Assembly: GCF_932276165.1 (NCBI RefSeq)
Contig: NC_063995.1
Coordinates: forward strand, 10,106,001-10,170,000
From: Plutella xylostella
Taxonomy: Eukaryota; Arthropoda; Insecta; Lepidoptera; Plutellidae
Direction of reading: 5' to 3'
DNA: 64,000 nt
The position numbers were made by a program, and so were the translations under genes. Below are positions 57,401-64,000 of this stretch, piece by piece. Below the pieces are notes generated by a model. That model saw only the letters and a list, made by a program, of their open reading frames with translations. It ran no database searches and had not been told where the DNA came from. The first letter of the stretch is position 1, and each line of letters begins with the position of its first letter.

Positions 57401-59626
57401 TGGCCGGTGTGGTCGAAATTCGGCTAGGAGGACATTTTCTATAAGTATATTCGAAAGAATGAAAATTTAGAGTATTTTACTTTACGTCTGCACATTTTAC
57501 TGTTCATTATTTTTACCATATCTGTCTGACTGTACTTCCCTACATGAGTACCTCTTCAAAACTGTAGAAGATCCAGCGTGAAGCACGCCGGGCTCATGAT
57601 ACGATAATGACGGACCAATCACGGGGTTGTTGCGTAAAATTATGGAAATATCCCGGACGCTGGCGTTCCCGGAATGTTCCCGATTCCTGTCAGTAATCTC
57701 GGCAGCGCATAATAGTGGCGTTCGATGAACAGCGCTCATTAGCGCCATGTTCAATTAGGGAAAGCGAATGGACGCGGCGACTCACGTTACAGCCTACAGC
57801 GGCGCTTTGTAAAGATAATTGAGCACTTTCAACGGGAGAATAACATTGTAATTATGCATGCTTTAACAGATAGGTAGGTGCTTTGAATTTGGACGCAGTA
57901 ATTGGCAGCGTTTCGCTCGTTTTGTTGCGTTTGTTTTGTGTGCCTCTGCAGAGATTGCAATATTTGCGGTCGGCTGTGGCATTCTGGATATTCAGCATCA
58001 TTTCGGGGTTTGTTTGTTGCTTCGCTAAGGTATGAGTATCATTACATTTTAGCATAGGTAACAAAGTTTCATTATTCGCATCGCGCATAGCGTTTTAGAT
58101 AAATAGTTACCGATTATTATTCCAGGAATGGGAAAGGGTTTTCAGACTTTTCAAAGCATTTGTTTTTTTAAGTCTGTTTTTTGTTTAGCGTAAAAACTGT
58201 GCAGTATGTTTTTTCGCTCGCCGAAAGGTAGGGGCCTAGAGATTGGTGATCCACTGAATTATATCTGTTGGCAAACAACCTCCAAGATGGGACATGACAA
58301 CAAGCACAGATTTGACTGGTTCTGTCCCTAATGAAATAAAGTCTCCGTAAAATCTGCGCTATCTTTTCGTGAATTTTCAAAACTCGTAGAACAAAAGTTG
58401 TTCAGGATGACCCCCTGAGTCACCCCCTTTCGGCTTAGCATACCCTTTTTGCAACACCCTGTATACTTACTATACTTGCACGCACCACAACTACTACCTA
58501 CCTCAGAAACGTATAGGTAGACTCACTCTCTTCCATCCAAAGGTTGTCTGGTAGAGATTGCTATAAGCAATAAGGCCGCCTCTATGTAGGTACTGTTTTA
58601 TTTTTAAGTTTTGTTTGTTGTAATTTTTGTTCTTGGTGCAAATAAAGTGTAATTATTGTAATGTAAGTATTGTATTACCAAAAGATAATTAACATATTTT
58701 TATTTTGATCATCAATAAATGATGCTGGAAATAAGTCTCTACCAAGCAGCGCCACAACAGTCTGTCCTTGGCCTTCCTCATCCGGCCATTACCGGCTAAT
58801 ATTATGACTGTCTAAGGTAAAGTCCAGCGGACTGAAAGGTGTCATACGCTATACAGGGTGTTGCAAAATTGGTATACTAAGCCGAAACCTACCATGCTGC
58901 ACATGTAGGTTTCGGCTTAGTATACCAATTTTGCAACACCCTGTATTGTATAGCCTTAACTAAATGAAAAGCGTTTTAAGTTTTGCTCATAAGCAGATGT
59001 AATTTTTTACATTGGGTTTATTTAGATGGAATTTAGGGCTATTTTCTCTAGGGCTCTTTCATAAAAGTTACATATCTGGAGAATAATATCTAAATTCTCA
59101 TGATGTCGCGTCTGAATGGTAACAATTGTAATTGTCATTAAGAGAACATTAATTAGATACATTTTACCTGATTATTGAAACATCAGCCCTTAGTACCGAA
59201 TAAATATTAATTAGATAAATATTTTTTAAAACCCGTAGGGACCGAAGTGAATTATTTATTCCTATTGGGTAGGAAAATAATCCAAACTATTTTTTCACAC
59301 ATCCTCATACCGTTAGTAATGCGAGATTATGAATGAATTAGTTTCTTAGGTACTTACCCATAATATAATAAAATTTAATGATGATGTGACGCTGGTATAT
59401 CCAATGGAAAACTTAAAGAGGTTTTTTTAAATAATAAAATATTTTTTTAATAAAAAAAAACATCTTAATTATGATAAAACATACGTCCCACAAAACCAAT
59501 TAATACTATCTCTAAATAACGACAATTTATAAAAATATAGATAATTAATACTTACAGCCATCGAATAGCCTCCGACTCCGGCAAAAATACAAAGAACAAA
59601 ATCAAAAACAGAACAAAACAGCGCAT
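36452..59626 (-). CDS. Wnt11: Wnt11-type secreted signalling ligand, complete
   Basis: Secreted lipid-modified ligand of Frizzled receptors. Coding exons on the minus strand: 59556-59626, 43756-43991, 39431-39647, 38715-38996, 38274-38448, 37031-37287, 36452-36629; all join in frame at GT-AG, 471 residues. Exon 1 gives a signal peptide (MRCFVLFLILFFVFLPESEA) and IRW, completed by exon 2 as IRWLALHESEGNW; Wnt11 proteins also carry I(K/R)WLAL here. Then RWNCTSVEQAPKF, GTREQAYVYAVSAAA, ARACAAGSLPACSC and FKWGGCGDN. The acylation site is CHGVSGSC with the acylated serine near residue 343, followed by VRTCW and PSPDYC. The cysteine-rich end is LCCGRG, RLERCHCKAHWCC and C..C..TTEEHYCN. Exons 4-5 carry an insert of about 90 residues, first Thr/Pro-rich then Lys/Arg-rich, making it over 100 residues longer than vertebrate Wnt11. 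Exons 4-7 lie in the second duplication unit. Confidence 0.88.
36667..36809 (-). mobile_element. tRNA-headed SINE, duplicated
   Basis: Second copy of 20889-21031, in the last intron of the intact Wnt11 gene. Confidence 0.7.
37563..37686 (-). pseudogene. Dead copy A of Wnt11 exon 5, duplicated
   Basis: Second copy of 21785-21908; lies in the intron between exons 5 and 6 of the intact gene. Confidence 0.75.
37924..38048 (-). pseudogene. Dead copy B of Wnt11 exon 5, duplicated
   Basis: Second copy of 22146-22270; same intron as copy A. Confidence 0.75.
39242..39404. mobile_element. Small inverted-repeat element (MITE candidate)
   Basis: About 35-bp imperfect inverted ends: GCAGGCC..CACTGCCAGCTAGC on the left against GCTAGCTAGCGGTATGGCCTGC on the right. 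Length about 163 bp, no ORF. Lies 27 bp from the donor of Wnt11 exon 3. Confidence 0.5.
39648..40128 (-). other. Wnt11 intron 2, first part
   Basis: Intron sequence after the exon 3 acceptor. Open frames on both strands at 39674-39991 have no recognisable domain. No element recognised. Confidence 0.4.
40129..40906. mobile_element. Non-autonomous TIR element of the AACCGACTTC type
   Basis: Left end AACCGACTTCGAAAAAAGGA and right end TTTTTTGAAGTCGGTT form an inverted repeat; this end is widespread in lepidopteran introns. Inside, 40618-40651 and 40858-40892 form a second inverted pair (CCACTAAAAAGTAAG), and GGGCCCCAAGTCT near 40730 is inverted near 40800. No transposase. Confidence 0.6.
40907..43755 (-). 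other. Wnt11 intron 2, unique part
   Basis: About 2.8 kb with no exon or recognised element. Several GC-rich patches (41695-41760, 42340-42480, 42905-42960) stand out from the AT-rich background; the many short ORFs on both strands over them are base-composition effects. Being inside a Wnt gene, these are reasonable enhancer candidates, but nothing in the sequence proves it. Confidence 0.4.
44012..44090 (+). mobile_element. LINE 3' tail scrap
   Basis: AGGAGGCTTAACCCAGCAG followed by CGATGGAGGGCTGCTGATGG and a short (GAT)n run resembles the ends of lepidopteran LINEs like that at 1-165. Only about 80 bp, next to the acceptor of Wnt11 exon 2. Confidence 0.45.
44143..45612. mobile_element. 1.47-kb palindromic (foldback) element
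   Basis: Arms of about 650 bp (44143-44794 and 44959-45612) are inverted copies with only scattered differences, around a 164-bp spacer. Ends read TA|CAGGGTGGCCCAAAGAG and its complement, so a TA target duplication as in Tc1/mariner-type elements fits. No ORF of note. It lies in Wnt11 intron 1, directly beside the gag-like gene. Other elements with CAGGGTG ends occur at 58851, 62442 and 63314. Confidence 0.85.
45964..46959 (-). CDS. Solitary gag-like capsid protein, candidate domesticated gene
   Basis: Intact 331-codon ORF. The N-terminus (MSLFVDLRQIKSSVTNLSEM) may form a short coiled coil. Residues about 60-130 are polar and probably disordered. Residues about 130-290 resemble a retrotransposon Gag capsid: FLADVRYYVSELHMPADKQL, then WARCFRHEFSDIASFYKAFE and Leu/Tyr-rich helices. 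The C-terminus lacks a CCHC zinc knuckle. No protease, reverse transcriptase, integrase or LTR is found nearby. Codon use is very GC-rich, like the UGGT and Wnt11 exons and unlike the TE ORFs here. A good acceptor (CTCCCTAG) lies 15 bases before the ATG, hinting at an untranslated 5' exon. It sits on the coding strand of Wnt11 intron 1. A poly(A) signal candidate is at 45705-45710. Host function unknown; it could instead be a recent remnant of a Ty3/gypsy-like element. Confidence 0.6.
   Translation of the reverse strand: MSLFVDLRQIKSSVTNLSEMVEKMSTSVEKDCPARGSQTEPPTARTSIFRPSLGLGVRFSSQEDVTRHMPSARLRSHMSLPELDKDDVFDKTRRDDRPTITEIIDDKSETRRGLNISTENLTEWIVASAQRRPHFDDGGAAHPMDFLADVRYYVSELHMPADKQLPFVVSCLDSVPLLWARCFRHEFSDIASFYKAFEQEFWGPERQKAVLYDLKLGKYDPSSGLSMSEYFLHKVCSYRHLAPPPSDLEVVYSLAAHYPAAVELELRLAPRPSLREAYAALRRREGAAADFLPNYLYEMCEAFQRGQRPESARKHEGSQSARTASEVPPKK
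46975..48672. other. Wnt11 intron 1 sequence, no gene seen
   Basis: Mixed unique sequence. A GC-rich patch at 47750-47840 holds CGG-rich runs; short ORFs across it on both strands are not convincing. Confidence 0.4.
48673..48837. mobile_element. PIF/Harbinger-like MITE
   Basis: About 40-bp inverted ends starting GGGCGCCTTCAAATTAGTCG, flanked on each side by TAA, the 3-bp target duplication typical of PIF/Harbinger. The middle is made of nested CAGCAGCGCTGCTG palindromes. No ORF, about 160 bp. Confidence 0.65.
48838..51251. other. Wnt11 intron 1, unique sequence with GC-rich patches
   Basis: No exon or element recognised. GC-rich patches at 48870-49040, 49400-49580 (with GGC repeats next to TTTAATGATGATTAAAT) and 50990-51060 alternate with unique AT-rich sequence. 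This alternation is usual for regulatory introns of developmental genes, but no binding-site claim is made. Confidence 0.4.
51252..51522 (+). mobile_element. tRNA-headed SINE, near full length
   Basis: The head has a box A (TGGCGTAGTGGTTAGTG) and box B (GGTTCGATTCCCGG) but the ends do not pair as an acceptor stem, so it is not a tRNA gene. The body (GACACCCATAACACAGGTTC to GGATGGCCGTGTGTGAGATG) and AT-rich tail follow. Same family as 20889-21031. Confidence 0.8.
51523..52154. other. Wnt11 intron 1 sequence
   Basis: No gene or element recognised. A GCC-repeat patch at 51930-51965 is the only unusual composition. Confidence 0.4.
52155..52927 (-). mobile_element. 5'-truncated LINE with C-terminal part of reverse transcriptase ORF
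   Basis: Minus-strand ORF whose last 170 or so codons match the end of lepidopteran endonuclease/reverse-transcriptase ORFs: QCVLPVMTYGAETWCFTKG, ERAMLGVSLRDRI, WQWAGHVARR, GRPPTRWSDDLRKVAG, GEAYVQQW. The YADD core is lost by 5' truncation. A 3' UTR follows with AATAAAGTTTTATC and a (TTTC)n end near 52155. Dead copy. Confidence 0.85.
52928..54159. other. Wnt11 intron 1 sequence with a CpG-rich patch
   Basis: No exon. 53750-53870 is very rich in G and C; the long frames on both strands (53668-53919) are caused by that. 53530-53560 is also CG-rich. Confidence 0.4.
54160..55430 (-). mobile_element. Non-LTR retrotransposon fragment with reverse transcriptase core
   Basis: Minus-strand ORF 54282-55430 (382 codons). 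It has the palm motifs in order: FGFRSGLSTETAIL, the first Asp motif YACFLDLSKAFDLV, GVRQGGLSSPKLF, the catalytic YADD (NISYADDMVLL), GLRYNAKKSELLVF and FKYLGHWVSE, then a thumb region. The N-terminal endonuclease is missing (5' truncation) and the first 12 or so codons are not RT-like. A short A-rich 3' tail with AATAATAATAA follows at about 54150-54200. The RT frame is open, so it is not old. Clade not assigned. Confidence 0.88.
55554..56893. mobile_element. 1.34-kb non-autonomous TIR element
   Basis: Perfect 18-bp inverted ends CCTACCCAAGTAACATTT. If the true end is CCCAAGTAAC, TA flanks both sides. No ORF. The interior is crowded with AAGGTT and AACCTT words, especially 55800-55930 and 56620-56870, which may be subterminal binding repeats. 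Confidence 0.7.
57165..57440. repeat. Dispersed lepidopteran repeat, unclassified
   Basis: The segment containing GGGCTATGAGAGTGATGGAA and GGCTGATCTCAATTGAGATT looks like a repeat I associate with many lepidopteran intron and flanking sequences, perhaps a LINE 3' end. A 92-codon open frame across it (57192-57470) has no domain. Confidence 0.4.
57441..58850. other. Wnt11 intron 1 sequence near exon 1
   Basis: No exon recognised. At 58428-58464 there is half of the palindromic element found whole at 58851 (TTTCGGCTTAGCATACCC then CAACACCCTGTATA). Confidence 0.4.
58851..58946. mobile_element. 96-bp perfect palindrome (foldback MITE)
   Basis: Two 42-bp arms (58851-58892 and 58905-58946) are exact reverse complements around a 12-bp loop. 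The ends read TA|CAGGGTGTTGCAAAA, like the larger foldback at 44143. Half copies occur at 833-878 and 58428-58464. Confidence 0.85.
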
Positions 59627-60331
59627 CACAGATTGTTTCCAATTTTAAAGTTCGAACACGATCAGTCACCGGAAAAAGAAAACATGTCAGAAAAGGGCGC
59701 GAGAATTTGGCGGGAAAGTTCCGGAGACCGAGGGAGGGTTCTCCCGCGCGTTTGAGCGCGTGGTCTGTGGACGAGCGAATGCTGAGTGGCGGCCAGTGGT
59801 CAGGGAACGCCGCGCCGCCGCCGGCCAGCGGCATAGAGTAGGGAGGGACGTAGATGCGCAACTCGTTACTCGGTTCCCCCATCAATAGCTACAAGTCTAT
59901 TGTCTAATTTAATGTTAATTTCTTATTTATAAGCTGTCTCACAAGCCACTTTAAAGTTACATTTGACATCTACTTTGGTAACAGTGAAGCAAACAAGTTC
60001 CTTGCGAGAACAAATTTCTGAAATTTTAAATAAACAATCCCTGAATGATGCTTAGATAGGCTCTAAAATAATGCCTTAATTAGGATAGGAATACCTATCT
60101 TATTTCTATGTTCGTAAAAACTTCTTTAACTTATTTACCAGATCGAGAATTTTTTAAATATCTGTACCATTTTGTAGCAACATTTCTGTCTTTACTATGT
60201 CTCTTCTGCATTATTCTGAGGCTGCAACCCCTCTTGCAGCGCAACTCTATGGCCGCTCGTAGTCTATGGCCCGCGCTCCCCACGTCCCACCGTCCGCTAC
60301 CCACTTTATCAATTCACTGGAGTGGCTATTC
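59627..60331 (-). promoter_or_regulatory. Wnt11 5' UTR and proximal promoter region
   Basis: Upstream of the Wnt11 ATG (59626) the minus strand is GC-rich to about 59880, then AT-rich. An upstream ATG frame continues through the exon 1 region in another frame (59469-59885), so the 5' UTR may contain an upstream ORF. No TATA box is clear. The MULE insertion begins 713 bp before the ATG. Confidence 0.45.
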
Positions 60332-60339
60332 ACTCATTG

Positions 60340-60676
60340 GAATCTGAAACGTATTTCCGACGGTCATTTCTCCGCATGACTTTTCTTCGACAGAATTTTT
60401 CACCAAAGAACGATACACCGACTGAATTATTCGCCTCCGAATTTTTGGACGACGGAATCTTTCATCAAAGAACGATTCACCGACAGAACTATACGCCTCC
60501 GAATAATTGGACCTCGGAATCTTTCATCAAAGAACGATTCACCGACAGAACTATTCGCTTCTGGATGATTGGACGAAAAGAACATTTCACCGAAGAATGA
60601 ATCGTCGACAGAACGATTCCTTTCTGGATATTTCCACGACATAAACTTTCATCTAAGAAGCATTTGTAGACAGACA
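60340..60676 (+). repeat. MULE left terminal inverted repeat
   Basis: Contains about two and a half tandem units of roughly 62 bp, each with CAAAGAACGAT(T/A)CACCGAC followed by a CTCCGAAT.(A/T)TTGGAC block; such subterminal repeats are possible transposase-binding sites. Apparent ORFs here on both strands are repeat artefacts. Confidence 0.9.
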
Positions 60677-60899
60677 GAACTTGTACCAAATCATTCACCT
60701 AAAAACAATTTTCCCGCAAAACGTAAAGTTTTATGAAATTGCTAAAAGCAATAATATAGGCACTTGTGCTTGAGATATCAAGTAATCTAAAAAATAAAAA
60801 AATAATGTGGGTAGTCATAATTTTTTTTTACTTGTCAAAGTGTGTCTGTATTACATTACCATTACTCTCATCTTAATTTTATTAGAAAAAACCCGTAAA

Positions 60900-62363
60900 A
60901 TGAGTAACTGTGAGTTAGTGAAGTCGAAACGTGGTAAAAATATTTTAATTCACGAGGGATATAGTTATCATTTGAACCGCAGTCGAGATACGACATATTA
61001 CTGGCGCTGTAGTGAAAAAGATAAGAGCCGGTGCAATGTGTTTATTACCACTGTGTTAACAAATAATGCACACAGCCTTTTATCTAAAAATCATGAACAT
61101 GCACATTTGCCAGACCCAGAGAAGCATATAGAATTTAAATTAAAGGATAATATTAAAAAAAAAGCCAGTTGTTCTATGGATACACCCGCGCAAATAGTAC
61201 AGAAATGTATTCAAGAAATGCCGAGTTCCTGCGCACCCCACATGCCAAACAAAGACGCGATGAGGATGTTGATCCATAGGGTGAGAAACAAAGATTTACC
61301 TACTATTCCGAAGGACATTCATAATGTCGTTATACCAAATGAATTGACTGAAATTGGTTCTGAACAATTTTTATTGGGTCATTTTGCGGACAATAATGAG
61401 TGTGTGATTGTCTTTGCCACGAATGAAAATTTACGACTTTTAAAAGCAGCAGATTACTGGCTAATGGACGGAACTTTCCGTTGCTGTCCCCATCCTTTTT
61501 GCCAAATATACTCCATTCACGCCATGGTTGGTACACAGGAGGGCACACATAAAGTAGTTCCATTAGTATATGGCTTGCTTTCTCATAAAACCGAAAAATG
61601 TTATATAACATTTTTAGAAATTGTAAAAAGACAGGCAATAAATAGATTGAATTTTCGTTTAAACCCACGAATTATCATGACCGACTTTGAACGCACCGCT
61701 ATGAAAGCCATAAAAAAGGTGTTCCCGTGCTCATTAAACAAATTGTGTTTTTTTCATCTGAATCAAAGTATCTGGCGTCACATCCAGTCAGCTGGTTTAG
61801 TGACCCGGTACACCAAAGATCCATCATTCGCTCATCAAATGAGACACATAGGTGCACTGGCATTTTTGGAGCCAACAGAGATCACAGATGCATTCGACAT
61901 AATAAAAAACGAAGTCATACCGGAAGAAGCGCAGAGAGTAATAACATGGTTTAGCGAATATTATGTCAATGGATCGGCGAGAGTTTCTGAATGCGTTAGC
62001 TCAAGGATGACACTGAAACAGCGTCCACCTATGTTCCCCCCTCAAATGTGGTCAATCCATGATAGTCTGATGTCTTATGTGCCATTGTCTCAAAATGCCT
62101 TGGAATCATGGCACAACCGCTGGAACTCCTTACTAGGTCGACGCAAATGGAATATATTTAGAACGATCACAGAATTCAAGAAAGAACAGCACAATACTGA
62201 TTGTATTATTGAATGCTTAAATTCATCGGAGCCCATGCCCAAGCGGAAGAGACTTCAATCAGCATACAGGAAAAGGATCACTCAGCACCTATCTAAAAAG
62301 AGTGAAATGGATATCAAAACATATATGAGTGGCTTGGCACATATTTGCCATTTAATTAAATAA
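60900..62363 (+). CDS. MULE transposase with N-terminal FLYWCH-type zinc finger
   Basis: The frame opens upstream at 60807 with no ATG; the first Met, at 60900, gives 487 residues and starts exactly at the FLYWCH-like domain. The finger lies at residues about 1-65: KSKRGKNILIHEGYSYHLNR, then YYWRCSEKDKSRCNVFITT, and NHEHAHLPD. The MULE/DDE core follows: YWLMDGTFRCCP (Asp190, first catalytic), HKVVPLVYGLLSHKTE, RIIMTDFERTAMKAIKKVF (Asp262, second) and the CFFHLNQSIW helix with its C-x2-H pair. NALESWHNRWNSLLGRRKWN lies towards the C-terminus. It cuts and rejoins the element at its inverted repeats in the nucleus. No stop or frameshift is seen, so it may be active. A host-derived FLYWCH gene is less likely given the surrounding repeats and target duplication. 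Confidence 0.9.
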   Translation: MSNCELVKSKRGKNILIHEGYSYHLNRSRDTTYYWRCSEKDKSRCNVFITTVLTNNAHSLLSKNHEHAHLPDPEKHIEFKLKDNIKKKASCSMDTPAQIVQKCIQEMPSSCAPHMPNKDAMRMLIHRVRNKDLPTIPKDIHNVVIPNELTEIGSEQFLLGHFADNNECVIVFATNENLRLLKAADYWLMDGTFRCCPHPFCQIYSIHAMVGTQEGTHKVVPLVYGLLSHKTEKCYITFLEIVKRQAINRLNFRLNPRIIMTDFERTAMKAIKKVFPCSLNKLCFFHLNQSIWRHIQSAGLVTRYTKDPSFAHQMRHIGALAFLEPTEITDAFDIIKNEVIPEEAQRVITWFSEYYVNGSARVSECVSSRMTLKQRPPMFPPQMWSIHDSLMSYVPLSQNALESWHNRWNSLLGRRKWNIFRTITEFKKEQHNTDCIIECLNSSEPMPKRKRLQSAYRKRITQHLSKKSEMDIKTYMSGLAHICHLIK

Positions 62364-62441
62364 TCTTTTTTTGTTGTTGCTTATACAGGGTGTTTGATCA
62401 TTGTCGATAAAAAATTAAATAAACATTATGTATCCTATACA

Positions 62442-62705
62442 TACAGGGTGTAAATGACATGCTCCCGATAAATTTAACCACGTGATCTACTGGTCAAACT
62501 GAACAACTTTCCCCAAGAAACATACCCTCGGAAATGAACTTTTTTTTTCGATCTCCCATAAGTTTGATACCTACTGTGGAATTTTGTATGGGAGATCGAA
62601 AAAAAAAGTTCATTTCCGAGGGTATGTTTCTTGGGGAAAGTTGTTCAGTTTGACCAGTAGATCACGTGGTTAAATTTATTGTGAGTATGTCATTTACACC
62701 CTGTA
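62442..62705. mobile_element. 264-bp foldback MITE inside the MULE
   Basis: Arms of about 115 bp are inverted copies, with ends TA|CAGGGTGTAAATGACATG and centre AAAAAGTTCATTTCCGAGGG against its complement. No ORF. A further CAGGGTG end-like scrap lies at 62382-62400. Confidence 0.8.
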
Positions 62706-63135
62706 TATACCTATACATATAATGTATATTTATATTATAATTTGATAATCTTCTTTATAATAAATGATAATACGTTTACGAACGTAACACGCCATTCAAT
62801 GAATATACATATTTATATTAAGTTAACTCAATGTTAGATTTTTTTTATGTCACAATTTTTGTATTTTTCCCAAAAAAATACAAAAAATTGAATAATTTTA
62901 CATGAAAGTTTTTTTTTAAAATGAGATACTTGCCTATACTTACCTGATTTAAAATTATTTACAAATAAAAAAGATATGATATACCTAGTCAAAAATATTT
63001 TGTTGATTTTCCTGATTATAAATAAACATTATGAAAAATAATACGCATAATATTTGTTTAATTATTACTTAGGTACGTGTTTCTGTTTTTTTTTTCTTTT
63101 TCAAAACATATAATTATTTATTTTCTTATACATCG

Positions 63136-63314
63136 GACATGAACTTTTTTTTTCGATCCGCCATACAAAATTCCACAGTAGGTATAAAACTTTGTATGGC
63201 GTATCGAAAAAAAAGTTCATTTCCGAGGGTATGCTTCTTGGGGATATTTGTTCAGTTTGACCAGTAGATCAAGTGGTTAAATTTATCGGGAGCATGTCAT
63301 TTACACCCTGTATC
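63136..63314. mobile_element. Truncated second copy of the same foldback MITE
   Basis: Matches the right half and centre of 62442-62705 (GAGGGTATGCTTCTTGGGG, GTTCAGTTTGACCAGTAGAT) with several differences; the left arm is mostly missing. Confidence 0.75.
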
Positions 63315-63451
63315 TATGTTTTCATGTTATTTTTTGCCTTTGTGTTCCTACCAGCAGTTCGGCTTATACTAATAAACATGTAATCTCTGTTTATTACCTA
63401 TTTGTTTTTATTATTATCCTTCTTTCTTCCTAGTAAAAATTTTATAGGTGT

Positions 63452-63545
63452 ATGACGACCTCCGTGGTGGAGTGGCTTGTACACCACCTAGGTGTCGCCA
63501 GCTCCGAGGTCCCGGGTTCGAATCCCGGTAGGGGGCAAATGTTTG
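63452..63545 (+). mobile_element. tRNA-headed SINE scrap in the MULE
   Basis: CTCCGTGGTGGAGTGGCTTG (box A side) and GGTCCCGGGTTCGAATCCCG (box B) followed by the start of a body. Different family from the 51252 SINE. The ends do not form an acceptor stem, so it is not a tRNA gene. Confidence 0.65.
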
Positions 63546-63577
63546 TGTGATGTTGTGGATGTTTATACATATATATT

Positions 63578-63914
63578 TGTCTGTCTGCAAATGCTTCTTA
63601 GATGAAAGTTTATGTCGTGGAAATATCCAGAAAGGAATCGTTCTGTCGACGATTCATTCTTCGGTGAAATGTTCTTTTCGTCCAATCATCCAGAAGCGAA
63701 TAGTTCTGTCGGTGAATCGTTCTTTGATGAAAGATTCCGAGGTCCAATAATTCGGAGGCGTATAGTTCTGTCGGTGAATCGTTCTTTGATGAAAGATTCC
63801 GTCGTCCAAAAATTCGGAGGCGAATAATTCAGTCGGTGTATCGTTCTTTGGTGAAAAATTCTGTCGAAGAAAAGTCATGCGGAGAAATGACCGTCGGAAA
63901 TACGTTTCAGATTC
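63578..63914 (-). repeat. MULE right terminal inverted repeat
   Basis: Reverse complement of 60340-60676; one clear difference lies in the second tandem unit (CCGAATTATT against CCGAATAATT) and one near the inner edge. Confidence 0.9.
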
Positions 63915-64000
63915 ACTCATTGTGGGGCATTGTGTCCATTATGTACGAATCGGTTACTGATTTACTTTACCCGTTCACAATACACGGTTGCGTAATCCGG
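63915..64000. other. Target duplication and right flank
   Basis: ACTCATTG at 63915-63922 repeats 60332-60339. Nothing else recognised to the window end. Confidence 0.7.

Larger units (their letters stand above)
60340..63914 (+). mobile_element. Complete MULE-type DNA transposon
   Basis: Bounded by 337-bp terminal inverted repeats (60340-60676 and 63578-63914) that align without gaps and differ at very few positions, starting GAATCTGAAACGTATTTCCG. ACTCATTG is directly repeated at 60332-60339 and 63915-63922 (9 bp if the shared C is counted), fitting the 8-10-bp target duplications of Mutator-like elements. It encodes an intact transposase (60900-62363). Two CAGGGTG-type foldback elements and a SINE scrap lie between the ORF and the right end. 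The near-identical ends and clean target site suggest recent insertion. Confidence 0.92.

Noticed and set aside
59469..59885. 138-codon minus-strand ORF over Wnt11 exon 1
   Set aside because: It is in a different frame from the signal-peptide exon, has no domain and crosses the exon 1 donor; at most an upstream ORF in the 5' UTR.
60322..60698. ORFs of 69-92 codons in the MULE ends (also 63547-63920)
   Set aside because: They appear in both inverted repeats because of the ~62-bp tandem modules; no gene-like features.
63452..63540. Possible tRNA gene
   Set aside because: Same reason; tRNA-like head of a SINE with no acceptor stem.

Overview
The window is nuclear DNA from an insect, almost certainly a moth or butterfly. 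The basis is short GC-rich exons in AT-rich introns, tRNA-headed SINEs and LINE 3' tails ending in (TATC)n or (GAT)n of lepidopteran type, and many short terminal-inverted-repeat elements. There are no bacterial operons, tRNA or rRNA genes, or CRISPR arrays.

Two host genes dominate and point at each other. On the plus strand, 1067-18559 carries the last 22 coding exons (1,138 residues, frame unbroken) of UDP-glucose:glycoprotein glucosyltransferase (UGGT), the ER folding sensor; its N-terminal part lies upstream of the window. On the minus strand, 36452-59626 carries a complete Wnt11-type ligand gene of 7 coding exons and 471 residues. Its signal-peptide exon lies 15.6 kb upstream of exon 2. 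Poly(A) signals of the two genes sit within 35 bp of each other.

A direct tandem duplication of 15,778 bp lies between them (7406-23183 and 23184-38961). It holds the 3' two thirds of UGGT and the 3' exons of Wnt11. The copies look identical wherever compared. One full-length copy of each gene survives, and two broken 3' halves meet at a junction inside Wnt11 exon 4. It may be a very recent event or an assembly error.

A second pattern is local 'exon stutter'. At least ten exons of the two genes are followed by 5'-truncated copies of themselves that keep the splice donor (or, for the last Wnt11 exon, the stop codon). Two of these have become minisatellite-like arrays.

Wnt11 intron 1 (43992-59555) holds a 1.47-kb near-perfect palindrome, an intact solitary gag-like ORF (candidate domesticated capsid gene), a Harbinger-like MITE, a SINE, two LINE fragments and a 1.34-kb inverted-repeat element. 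Just upstream of the Wnt11 promoter, 60340-63914 is an apparently complete MULE-type DNA transposon with 337-bp inverted repeats, an 8-bp target duplication and an intact FLYWCH/MULE transposase ORF. A deleted hAT element with an 8-bp target duplication sits in a UGGT intron and is copied by the large duplication.
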